Under the pieces are notes generated by a model. That model saw only the letters and a program-made list of their open reading frames with translations, searched no databases and was not told where the DNA came from. This document shows positions 1 to 6,905 of a DNA stretch of 32,679 bases, piece by piece (the stretch's first letter is position 1; every line of letters starts with the position of its first letter). Both the position numbers and the translations under genes were made by a program. Source of the DNA: an uncultured Bacteroidales bacterium (GTDB taxonomy: Bacteria > Bacteroidota > Bacteroidia > Bacteroidales > Tenuifilaceae); the NCBI GenBank assembly GCA_937915475.1, contig CALGIR010000222.1, positions 1 to 32,679 of the forward strand, given 5' to 3'.

Positions 1-798
1 CTTTGTCATTAGGTGTGTGTAAAAAGAGTTTACGCTCTCGAAGCGTTGGCGCATTTTGGATTCAGCATTAAATGCTTTTATAATCCTAAGTCCACCAAGT
101 GTTTCTTCAATTATGGAGAGCAGAGCACCCATTCTTCGCTGTCCTTTGAAAGAGGTTCTCCTTAACGATTTACCAATTCTACCTATTAAACCGCCAGCAA
201 TGGGGAGCAGTAGTAGTACGAATAGAGTTAGCTGCGGACTCATAATGATAAGGAAACTGAGGTAAACCAGAATAATAGTTGGTTCTTTAAAGAACATCTC
301 TAAAGAACGAATTATTGAAGCCTCAATTTCATGCACATCACTTGTCATCTTGCTAATTATATCGCCTTTTTTTTCATCTGAGTAGTAACCTAGAGGTAGT
401 TCAAGTATCTTTTTGTATAGCGAGTTGCGGATATCACGAATTACTCCAATTCTGATTGGGGCGAGATACCAAAGCGATAGGTAAGCAAAAAGGTTTTTTA
501 GTAAGGACGTAATTACAACTAGCGCAATTACTATCAATAATGCAGTTGATTTTCCGTGTAGTGTAATTTGTTGGCTAATAAAATAGTTGAAGTAATCTAT
601 AACACCATCAACACTAAATGTGAAGTTGGGTTGCACTTCAATCAAAGAAACTCTTTCAAAAAGAATATTCAGGAATGGCACAAGTAGGGTAATGGTAAAT
701 AGACCAAAAAAAGCAGCAAATAGGTTTGATACAATGCTTGCAGTGGCTTTCCACTTGTAGGGAAAAATGAATTTAAAAATTTTGTAAAACTTTTTCAT
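1..798 (-). CDS. ABC transporter, transmembrane (exporter) domain, partial
   Basis: The minus strand is open from an ATG at 798 to the window edge (266 codons, no stop), so the C-terminal half lies outside. The product starts MKKFYKIFKFIFPYKWK and shows several hydrophobic segments (about residues 18-43, 75-100, 135-175). It also has exporter-type coupling-helix patterns such as LGYYSDEKKGDIISKMTSDV and LSIIEETLGGLRIIKAFNAE. These are typical of type IV (MsbA-like) half-transporters of the lipid A or multidrug exporter family, in which a six-helix membrane domain precedes a nucleotide-binding domain. No Walker motif is visible because the gene is cut. It lies 32 bp downstream of purB on the same strand and may be co-transcribed. 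The substrate cannot be inferred. Confidence 0.9.
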   Translation of the reverse strand, partial: MKKFYKIFKFIFPYKWKATASIVSNLFAAFFGLFTITLLVPFLNILFERVSLIEVQPNFTFSVDGVIDYFNYFISQQITLHGKSTALLIVIALVVITSLLKNLFAYLSLWYLAPIRIGVIRDIRNSLYKKILELPLGYYSDEKKGDIISKMTSDVHEIEASIIRSLEMFFKEPTIILVYLSFLIIMSPQLTLFVLLLLPIAGGLIGRIGKSLRRTSFKGQRRMGALLSIIEETLGGLRIIKAFNAESKMRQRFESVNSFYTHLMTK

Positions 799-830
799 TT
801 GATATTTAAGTAAGGTATAGCTACTCTTTG

Positions 831-2195
831 TTAATCGTTTATTTCCTGTATATCAATTCCCGTATAGTTAAAGGGCGATATTTCTTTAATTTCTTGCTTC
901 ACACTATTAGAAATATGTAGAGTGTCGATAAAACTGTGGAACTGATCCTTTGTAATGGCTTTATTGGTTCTGGTAAGTTCCTTTAGGGATTCGTAGGGGT
1001 TTGGATACCCTTCGCGCCGGAGTATGGTTTGAATGGCCTCGGAAACCACTATCCAGTTCTTTTCCAAATCGGCATGTATTACATTTGTATTAATTACGAG
1101 TTTATCTAACCCGTTGAGTATAGATTTAAGCGATACTAAGGTGTGGGCAAAGGGAACGCCAATATTACGCATCACAGTGCTGTCGGTTAAATCACGCTGT
1201 AGACGCGATATGGGTAATTTAGCCGATAGGTGCTCAAAAATTGCATTGGCAATACCCAAATTTCCTTCCGCATTTTCGAAGTCTATGGGGTTTACCTTAT
1301 GGGGCATAGCTGACGATCCAACTTCGCCTTCTTTAATCTTTTGCTTAAAGTAATCCATGGAGATGTAGGTCCATATGTCGCGACAAAAATCGATGAGAAT
1401 TACGTTTATTCGTTTAAGATTATCGAAGGTAGCTGCCATGTTGTCGTAGTGCTCAATTTGGGTAGTAACCTGCGATCTGTCTAACTCTAGCACCTCGTTA
1501 ACAAAGCTGTTGGCAAATTCAACCCAGTTTATATCAGGGTATGCAACATGATGAGCATTAAAGTTGCCCGTTGCCCCGCCAAATTTTGCCGATACGGGAA
1601 TTTTTTTTAGCAGGTTAACCTGTTTGTTTATCCTCTCAGCAAACACGTAGATTTCTTTTCCAAGGCGAGTGGGCGATGCGGGTTGGCCGTGCGTGCGCGC
1701 AAGCATTGGGATTTCGGCCCAAACCTGTGCAGATTGTTTGAGTTTTTCAATTAATTTGTCCAGTGTTGGGTAGTATACTTCGTGGCCTGCATCACGCATC
1801 ATGCATGGAAATGCGGTGTTGTTAATATCCTGTGATGTGAGCCCAAAATGGATAAACTCAATGTGCTTCTCGAGCGATAGTTCTCTGAATTTTTCCTTAA
1901 GAAAGTATTCAACAGCCTTTACATCGTGATTGGTGGTTTTTTCAATCTCTTTAACTCTTTGCGCATCGCTGGAGCTAAAGGTTTTGTATATATCCCGTAG
2001 GGTCTCAAAAAGGTTAGTATCAAAATCGCTTAGCTGTGGAATGGGTATTTTGCAAAGAGCAATGAAGTATTCTACTTCAACCATCACTCTATAGCGAATA
2101 AGTGCGTGTTCCGAGAAGAATATATCTAGTGACGAAACTTTACTTCTGTACCTTCCATCAATAGGTGATATAGCCGTAAGCTTATTTAATTCCAT
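831..2195 (-). CDS. purB: Adenylosuccinate lyase
   Basis: This enzyme cleaves SAICAR to AICAR and adenylosuccinate to AMP, releasing fumarate, in cytoplasmic purine synthesis. The 454-residue length matches the long E. coli-type PurB (about 456). The opening LTAISPIDGRYRSKV is typical of this subgroup. The catalytic histidine region ARTHGQPASPT has its His at about residue 169. The fumarase/aspartase-superfamily signature GSSAMPHKVNP lies at residues 293-303, with the serine loop at 294-295. The start ATG at 2195 sits just downstream of a good Bacteroidota-type promoter box (2215-2222). The ABC exporter gene follows closely on the same strand, and mqnA is divergent. The gene looks intact. Confidence 0.97.
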   Translation of the reverse strand: MELNKLTAISPIDGRYRSKVSSLDIFFSEHALIRYRVMVEVEYFIALCKIPIPQLSDFDTNLFETLRDIYKTFSSSDAQRVKEIEKTTNHDVKAVEYFLKEKFRELSLEKHIEFIHFGLTSQDINNTAFPCMMRDAGHEVYYPTLDKLIEKLKQSAQVWAEIPMLARTHGQPASPTRLGKEIYVFAERINKQVNLLKKIPVSAKFGGATGNFNAHHVAYPDINWVEFANSFVNEVLELDRSQVTTQIEHYDNMAATFDNLKRINVILIDFCRDIWTYISMDYFKQKIKEGEVGSSAMPHKVNPIDFENAEGNLGIANAIFEHLSAKLPISRLQRDLTDSTVMRNIGVPFAHTLVSLKSILNGLDKLVINTNVIHADLEKNWIVVSEAIQTILRREGYPNPYESLKELTRTNKAITKDQFHSFIDTLHISNSVKQEIKEISPFNYTGIDIQEIND

Positions 2196-2214
2196 ATCTT
2201 ATTGTAATTTTTCG

Positions 2215-2244
2215 CAAAGTTAACAATCACCTATCAATTGGAAA
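2215..2244 (-). promoter_or_regulatory. Predicted Bacteroidota sigma-A promoter of purB
   Basis: On the minus strand TAACTTTG (2215-2222) matches the TAnnTTTG minus-7 box known for Bacteroidota. A TTTC (2241-2244) lies 18 bp upstream in the place of the minus-33 TTTG. The expected transcription start would leave a leader of only about 10-15 bases before the purB ATG at 2195. This was found by eye only. Confidence 0.45.
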
Positions 2245-2370
2245 GAAAATTCATCATTAAGGTAACATCTTTAATAGCTTTTAATTGTGTTTTAACCTCT
2301 GTTTTAATTTATATTGTGAAACGGGAACCTTTATTGCTAAATTAGCATCCAAAATAATTGCTTTCCTTTA

Positions 2371-3138
2371 ATGAGTAAAAAATTGAGTATCACAGCGGTA
2401 TCGTATCTAAATACAGTTCCTTTTGTATTTGGTTTAAAGAGCATAAACTATAAAAAACACTTTAATCTATCGCTCGATATTCCTGCTGAGTGCGCTCGAA
2501 AAGTGCTAAATGATGAGGTTGATATAGGATTAGTACCAATCTATGCTGTTCTGAATAAACCTAAATATAAACTGTTCTCAGATTATTGCATTGGCGCACT
2601 TAATGATGTTAGAACCGTTACTTTGCTGAGCAATGGCCCTTTATCCAGCATAAAAAAGGTTTACCTTGATAATCATTCTAAAACATCGGCAAATCTGATA
2701 AAAGTTTTAGCCAAATTTTATTGGAAAATGGATATTGAATGGGTTACTGCGGATATAGAAAAGGTTAAAATTCCACTACCTGAGAGCGAGGGCATGCTGG
2801 CAATTGGCGATAAGGTTTTTGGCCTTGAGCAAAAGTTTGAGCATCAAATAGATTTAGCTAAAGAGTGGCATCAGTTCACAGGGTTGCCTATGGTTTTTGC
2901 CGTGTGGGTAACATCTAAAAAACTCTCAACTGTATTTACTGAGAAGTTTTGTAAGGCCTTAGCTTTTGGTGTGGAAAATATTCCGTTGGCAGCCGAATCA
3001 TTAAATGGACTAAAAATTAGTCATGATGAGGCTACACATTATCTTACAAAAAACATTTCGTATGTACTCGATAAACCAAAAAGGGATGCAATAGTCCTTT
3101 TTGAGCACTATGTTAATCTTATGAACCCCAAAGAATAA
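2371..3138 (+). CDS. mqnA: Chorismate dehydratase, futalosine pathway (MqnA)
   Basis: MqnA dehydrates chorismate to 3-enolpyruvyl-benzoate, the first committed step of the futalosine route to menaquinone. The product has 255 residues and begins with the family-typical ITAVSYLNTVPFVFGL (about residues 7-22). It keeps the periplasmic-binding-protein-like fold signals of the MqnA/MqnD family, for example DIPAECARKVLNDEVDIGLVPI and GLPMVFAVWV. The gene is divergent from purB and only 18 bp upstream of the NfeD-type gene, so those two are probably co-transcribed. No other menaquinone gene is in the window. The family assignment is strong. The presence of a complete futalosine pathway is inferred from this one gene. 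Confidence 0.92.
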   Translation: MSKKLSITAVSYLNTVPFVFGLKSINYKKHFNLSLDIPAECARKVLNDEVDIGLVPIYAVLNKPKYKLFSDYCIGALNDVRTVTLLSNGPLSSIKKVYLDNHSKTSANLIKVLAKFYWKMDIEWVTADIEKVKIPLPESEGMLAIGDKVFGLEQKFEHQIDLAKEWHQFTGLPMVFAVWVTSKKLSTVFTEKFCKALAFGVENIPLAAESLNGLKISHDEATHYLTKNISYVLDKPKRDAIVLFEHYVNLMNPKE

Positions 3139-3156
3139 ACTAACAACATCAATACC

Positions 3157-4632
3157 ATGGCACTAAAGAGAATTGCTTTGTTATTTGCAGTAGTAGCGCT
3201 AACCCTAGGCGCATCATTTTCGGCAACCGATACTACCGATATATCATTTTCGGCGGCTGATTCCATCAGTGTATCATTTTCTGTAACCGATTCCACTGGT
3301 GCATCATCGGGTAAACTGGTTTACAAGATTAATATTAAGGAGGATATTATGCCTGCTGCCTGGAGGCATGTACAGAGAGGTTTTAAGGAGGCTAATGAGT
3401 TAAAGGCCGATATCATGCTGATTCATATGAACACCTACGGTGGATTAGTGAATATGGCCGACTCAATAAGAACGAAGCTGCTGAACAGTCAAATTCCGGT
3501 TTGGGTATTTATCGATAATCAGGCGGCATCGGCGGGTGCCCTTATTAGCATAGCTGCCGATAGTATTTACATGCGTAGTGGTGCAAGCATTGGTGCTGCT
3601 ACGGTTGTGAACCAGACAGGCGAAGTGGCTCCAGATAAGTTTCAATCCTTTATGCGAAGTACCATGCGCGCCACCGCCGAGGCAAAAGGGAAGATTCCTG
3701 TTATTATTGAGGGCGATACGGTGATGAAGTGGCGAAGAGACCCCAAAATTGCCGAAGCAATGGTTGACCCATCGGTTTACATTGAGGGTGTAATAGATAC
3801 AGGTAAGGTGCTGACCTTTACCACAGAGGAGGCCATTAAATGGGGATATTGCGAGGGAAAGGCTGAATCGGTTAGCGAGATTTTTAGTGTAAATGGCATT
3901 GATGATTATACCATTGTAGAGTTTAAGCCAACCTTTTTGGATAAGCTCATTGGACTCTTAACATCGCCAGTGATTTCGGGTTTGCTGATTATGGCAATTG
4001 TTGGGGGCATATACTTTGAGCTGCAAACTCCTGGCATAGGATTCCCTCTAGCCATTGCGGTAATTGCAGCGGTGCTCTATTTTGCTCCACTTTACGTTGA
4101 GGGAATGGCAGAGTACTATGAGCTAGTCATCTTTATTGTGGGTTTGATCCTAATTGCCGTTGAAATATTTGCCATCCCCGGTTTTGGAGTAGCTGGGATA
4201 AGTGGAATTGTATTGGTGTTAGTGGGGCTTACTGCTGCCATGATTGATAATGATATCTTCAGAGATATCCGCCCGTTTTCATGGGTTGAAATTGCCAGAC
4301 CTTTTATGATTGTTGGTTTTTCCTTGTTTTCGGGCTTAATAGCATCAATAGTATTAAGTAAGCGCTTAATCTCTTCGCCAACATTTCCGGATTTAGCCCT
4401 TAACCATAGCCTACTAAAAGAAGAGGGTTATGTTGGTATTGATACGCGCCAAAAGGGTTTGGAGGGTAAATTGGGTAAGGCCATCACCGTACTTCGTCCC
4501 TCGGGTAGGATTGAAATTGACGATGAGATTTACGACGCTATTGCCGAAGAAGGATTTATTGATAAGGGAGAAGAAATTAAGGTAATAAAGGATGAGGCTG
4601 GCCAGGTTTATGTTATGCGTAACGAAGAGTAG
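3157..4632 (+). CDS. NfeD-family membrane-bound ClpP-class serine protease
   Basis: This is a 491-residue long-form NfeD protein. Residues 1-19 form a signal peptide (MALKRIALLFAVVALTLGA). Residues 20-49 are three copies of a 10-residue repeat beginning SFS. Residues about 52-240 are a SppA/ClpP-type protease domain with the putative nucleophile Ser125 in NQAASAGALIS. About four or five membrane segments follow (about 268-405), then a C-terminal NfeD OB-fold domain (about 415-490, with KGLEGKLGKAITVLRPSGRIEIDD). Such proteins are thought to act in membrane protein quality control with stomatin-like partners, and none is seen here. At the position that aligns by eye with the archaeal catalytic lysine I read Arg171 (MRATAEAKGK). 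The gene follows mqnA by 18 bp and ends at a strong terminator. Confidence 0.88.
   Translation: MALKRIALLFAVVALTLGASFSATDTTDISFSAADSISVSFSVTDSTGASSGKLVYKINIKEDIMPAAWRHVQRGFKEANELKADIMLIHMNTYGGLVNMADSIRTKLLNSQIPVWVFIDNQAASAGALISIAADSIYMRSGASIGAATVVNQTGEVAPDKFQSFMRSTMRATAEAKGKIPVIIEGDTVMKWRRDPKIAEAMVDPSVYIEGVIDTGKVLTFTTEEAIKWGYCEGKAESVSEIFSVNGIDDYTIVEFKPTFLDKLIGLLTSPVISGLLIMAIVGGIYFELQTPGIGFPLAIAVIAAVLYFAPLYVEGMAEYYELVIFIVGLILIAVEIFAIPGFGVAGISGIVLVLVGLTAAMIDNDIFRDIRPFSWVEIARPFMIVGFSLFSGLIASIVLSKRLISSPTFPDLALNHSLLKEEGYVGIDTRQKGLEGKLGKAITVLRPSGRIEIDDEIYDAIAEEGFIDKGEEIKVIKDEAGQVYVMRNEE
3214..3303 (+). repeat. Three tandem 30-bp imperfect repeats inside the NfeD gene
   Basis: Units at 3214-3243, 3244-3273 and 3274-3303 each start with TCATTTTC and keep a GAT-type core, and a fourth start (TCATC) follows at 3304. 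They are in frame and encode SFSATDTTDI, SFSAADSISV and SFSVTDSTGA, directly after the signal peptide. The unit length is a multiple of three, so copy-number changes would keep the frame. Confidence 0.85.
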
Positions 4633-4635
4633 TAT

Positions 4636-4672
4636 ATAGAAAAGGGTTAGTATTTAGCCAACCCTTTTCTAT
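4636..4672. terminator. Bidirectional intrinsic terminator between NfeD and VOC genes
   Basis: A perfect 13-bp inverted repeat (ATAGAAAAGGGTT at 4636-4648 and its complement at 4660-4672) encloses an 11-base loop. It lies between convergent genes and touches the stop codon of the minus-strand gene. A/T runs on both arms provide U-rich stretches in either direction. Confidence 0.85.
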
Positions 4673-5755
4673 TTAAAGATTTTTCACTTTTTTCAGGCTA
4701 AGCATCCTGATAATCCAGTTGGGGAGAGGTTTCTCATCGCCCCGTTTATCAAGATTAAGGTAAATACCAAATTTCTTGGCAATGGGTAAGCGTTGCGTTT
4801 CAACAAATTCTATAAGCGTTCCATCGGGATCCTCGATATAAGCAAAATGCCCGGCGGCTTCGCCCATATCAAAACTGCCACCTTCACTATTGTTTGCGTT
4901 TGAGTCAACGGTAAAAGGATGCCCTTTTTCGATACACTCCTTTTCCAACTCATCCATTTTTCTGATATCAAAGCATAAATGGATAAAGCCTAAATCGCCC
5001 CAGAATCGATTTTCAAAAATCTTTTTGGGGGCATAATCTATTGCCTGAACAAGTTCAATTTGCCCCTCGCCAAGCAGTTTGCTAAAAGCACCAGTGCGAG
5101 GTTTACTATGCGTAAGCACAACCCTGCGGAATTTTCCGTTGCCGCCATTTAGGGTGTTTAAATCCTCAAAGGTTCTGGTTTCGTCAGCAATAACCTTGTC
5201 GAACTCCAGTATATCCTTGTAAACCGTTAGCGCTTTATCAATATCGCTCACGCCAATAATTGCGCCGTAGGTTGAGCCTGTTGGTTTGGTTGGCTTGCGG
5301 AACCATGATGTTTTGTTTTCAACAACATCAAAAACATTTCCTCTTGGATCTTCAACAAAGAAATGTTTTTGTCCATAGGGTCCATCGTAAATATCGCTAA
5401 TGGCATTATGCTCAACGTTTGTAAGATGTTGGTGTGCCTTATCAATATCAAAGCACTTAATTTTTGCTGCAAAAATCCCTAAATCGCCCAGCTGTGGCTT
5501 TTGGGCAGGGGGTTGGGGCGTTCGGCCCGAGTACTGCCAAATCTCAAAGCCACCGCCACCATCAAGGTTCATGGCAAGGGCAGCATGCCTTTTTTGGGGC
5601 TGACCACCCGTGTAGGGTAGCATAAGTTCGGCCACTGTATCGTCCTCAAATATTCGGATATCTACCCCAAACGCTTTAAGGTACCATCTCCAAGCATCGT
5701 AAAGGTCGTTTACACCAATACCTATTTGCTGAATTCCACAAATTATTTTCGACAT
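4673..5755 (-). CDS. Two-domain VOC (glyoxalase/dioxygenase-fold) protein
   Basis: The 360-residue product has two vicinal-oxygen-chelate domains, at about residues 4-145 and 160-320. Typical pieces are IGIGVNDLYDAWRWYLKAFG, HFFVEDPRGNVFDVVE, GVSDIDKALTVYKDIL and HFAYIEDPDGTLIEFVET. The arrangement recalls 4-hydroxyphenylpyruvate dioxygenase and extradiol dioxygenases. The metal site looks incomplete: the second domain keeps Glu234, His259 and Glu316, but the usual first-strand histidine is absent (TYGAIIGV), and domain one has Gln in its first strand. The substrate and activity are therefore unknown. The gene lies 13 bp downstream of an SDR gene on the same strand, a likely two-gene operon acting on a shared small molecule. 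Confidence 0.8.
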   Translation of the reverse strand: MSKIICGIQQIGIGVNDLYDAWRWYLKAFGVDIRIFEDDTVAELMLPYTGGQPQKRHAALAMNLDGGGGFEIWQYSGRTPQPPAQKPQLGDLGIFAAKIKCFDIDKAHQHLTNVEHNAISDIYDGPYGQKHFFVEDPRGNVFDVVENKTSWFRKPTKPTGSTYGAIIGVSDIDKALTVYKDILEFDKVIADETRTFEDLNTLNGGNGKFRRVVLTHSKPRTGAFSKLLGEGQIELVQAIDYAPKKIFENRFWGDLGFIHLCFDIRKMDELEKECIEKGHPFTVDSNANNSEGGSFDMGEAAGHFAYIEDPDGTLIEFVETQRLPIAKKFGIYLNLDKRGDEKPLPNWIIRMLSLKKVKNL

Positions 5756-5768
5756 GATTACTCGTGTT

Positions 5769-6563
5769 TTATGTTGGTTTAATCTTATTTATAACTCTGT
5801 AAAAAATGCTAGGAAACAACCGCTTAATATGTACCATTAAAAGTTCTTTGCCTCCTATAAGCACTTCGGGTTTGCCTTTGGCAATGGCCTTTAGGTATAT
5901 TTTTGCACACTTCTCTGCCGATATACCACCCGCTTGACCATCGTCCATTTCTCCATGAGCCTTACCATCCTTTAGGATTGCGCTGAGCGAGATATTGGTA
6001 TTTACCCTACCCGGATAGGCAATGGTTACATTTATGTTATAAGGTTTTAGCTCAATGCGCAGGGTTTCGAAAAAGCCTTGTATTGCATGCTTTGCCGCAG
6101 CATAACCCGATCGGAGAGGGAATCCAAATTTTCCCGATATGCTGCTTGTTGCAGCAATGTATCCTTCTTTGGCCTCTATCATGCCGGGCAGGATGGCTTT
6201 GGTAAGGATAACGTACGAAAAGTAGTCAATCTCCATAATTCGCCTGTCTATCTCAACGGGTGTTTCGTGGGCTAGTGCTCGTTGGCTTATTCCTCCGTTA
6301 TTAATCAACAAGAATATTGTTCCAAATTTGGCTACCACTTGGTTTGCAGCTAATTCTACCTCAGCAGGGTTTGATAGGTCAAAGGGAATTACCTCGCAAT
6401 GCGATGTGAACTTTAGGCAACTTTGCTGCACCCTTTGCAGCTTAAGCATATTGCTTGACGAAATGATAAGCTTAGCACCACTTTTTGCAAGTTCCATGGC
6501 AATGGCCTCTCCAATTCCCGATGATGCTCCTGTAACCCAGCAGAGATTATTCTTAAAAATCAT
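5769..6563 (-). CDS. SDR-family NAD(P)-dependent oxidoreductase
   Basis: This is a classical short-chain dehydrogenase of 264 residues. The cofactor motif TGASSGIG is at residues 11-18 and the NNGG variant of NNAG at 88-91. The catalytic residues are Ser141, Tyr154 and Lys158 (SGYAAAKHA). The residues after LIISSS do not clearly settle NAD versus NADP use. The C-terminal part (IKRLFPSIFYRVINKIKP) is basic and amphipathic, as in the DHRS7-like subgroup, so membrane association is possible. It is transcribed ahead of the VOC gene with a 13-bp gap. The substrate is unknown. Confidence 0.88.
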   Translation of the reverse strand: MIFKNNLCWVTGASSGIGEAIAMELAKSGAKLIISSSNMLKLQRVQQSCLKFTSHCEVIPFDLSNPAEVELAANQVVAKFGTIFLLINNGGISQRALAHETPVEIDRRIMEIDYFSYVILTKAILPGMIEAKEGYIAATSSISGKFGFPLRSGYAAAKHAIQGFFETLRIELKPYNINVTIAYPGRVNTNISLSAILKDGKAHGEMDDGQAGGISAEKCAKIYLKAIAKGKPEVLIGGKELLMVHIKRLFPSIFYRVINKIKPT

Positions 6564-6905
6564 GGTTGTTTTTAGATTAAAAAACGTTGAGAAATATCCT
6601 CAACAATTGCAAATATGCTAAAAATAATCAATTTACTCATCTTATCCCATAGGGATAGTTCTTTGATGGGCTTACTTTGAAAAGAATAGTAAGGATATGA
6701 TTATTTTACTTGATTGCCTGATTGTTGTATAAGTAGTGCCGAATTGTGTTTTTAATGAAACTTTTAAAACAGACTTCATAGATAATGAGGCCTAAAGGAT
6801 ATATAGAGGGTTCGGTTTTTTTTAATTACATTTGGCTTATTCCTTTTTAGAGGAACTAATTGATATTCCTATTCATTATAATATTTACCTAAATACATTA
6901 ATGCG
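6564..6905. other. AT-rich divergent intergenic region
   Basis: This 342-bp stretch separates the divergent SDR and secreted PLD genes. I find no convincing ORF or RNA gene. It must hold the promoters of both genes, but no clear TAnnTTTG box was found for the PLD gene. A 6-bp inverted repeat with a 7-base loop (GTTGAG 6586-6591, CTCAAC 6599-6604) lies about 23 bases upstream of the SDR start and could be an operator or leader hairpin. Confidence 0.5.

Noticed and set aside
3108..3296. Minus-strand 62-residue ORF with repeated VAEND/ESVTEN units
   Set aside because: It is the antisense shadow of the 30-bp tandem repeat in the NfeD gene and has no independent coding signs.
4673..5755. Naming the VOC protein 4-hydroxyphenylpyruvate dioxygenase
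   Set aside because: The overall layout is similar, but the first metal-binding histidine of the triad is absent.
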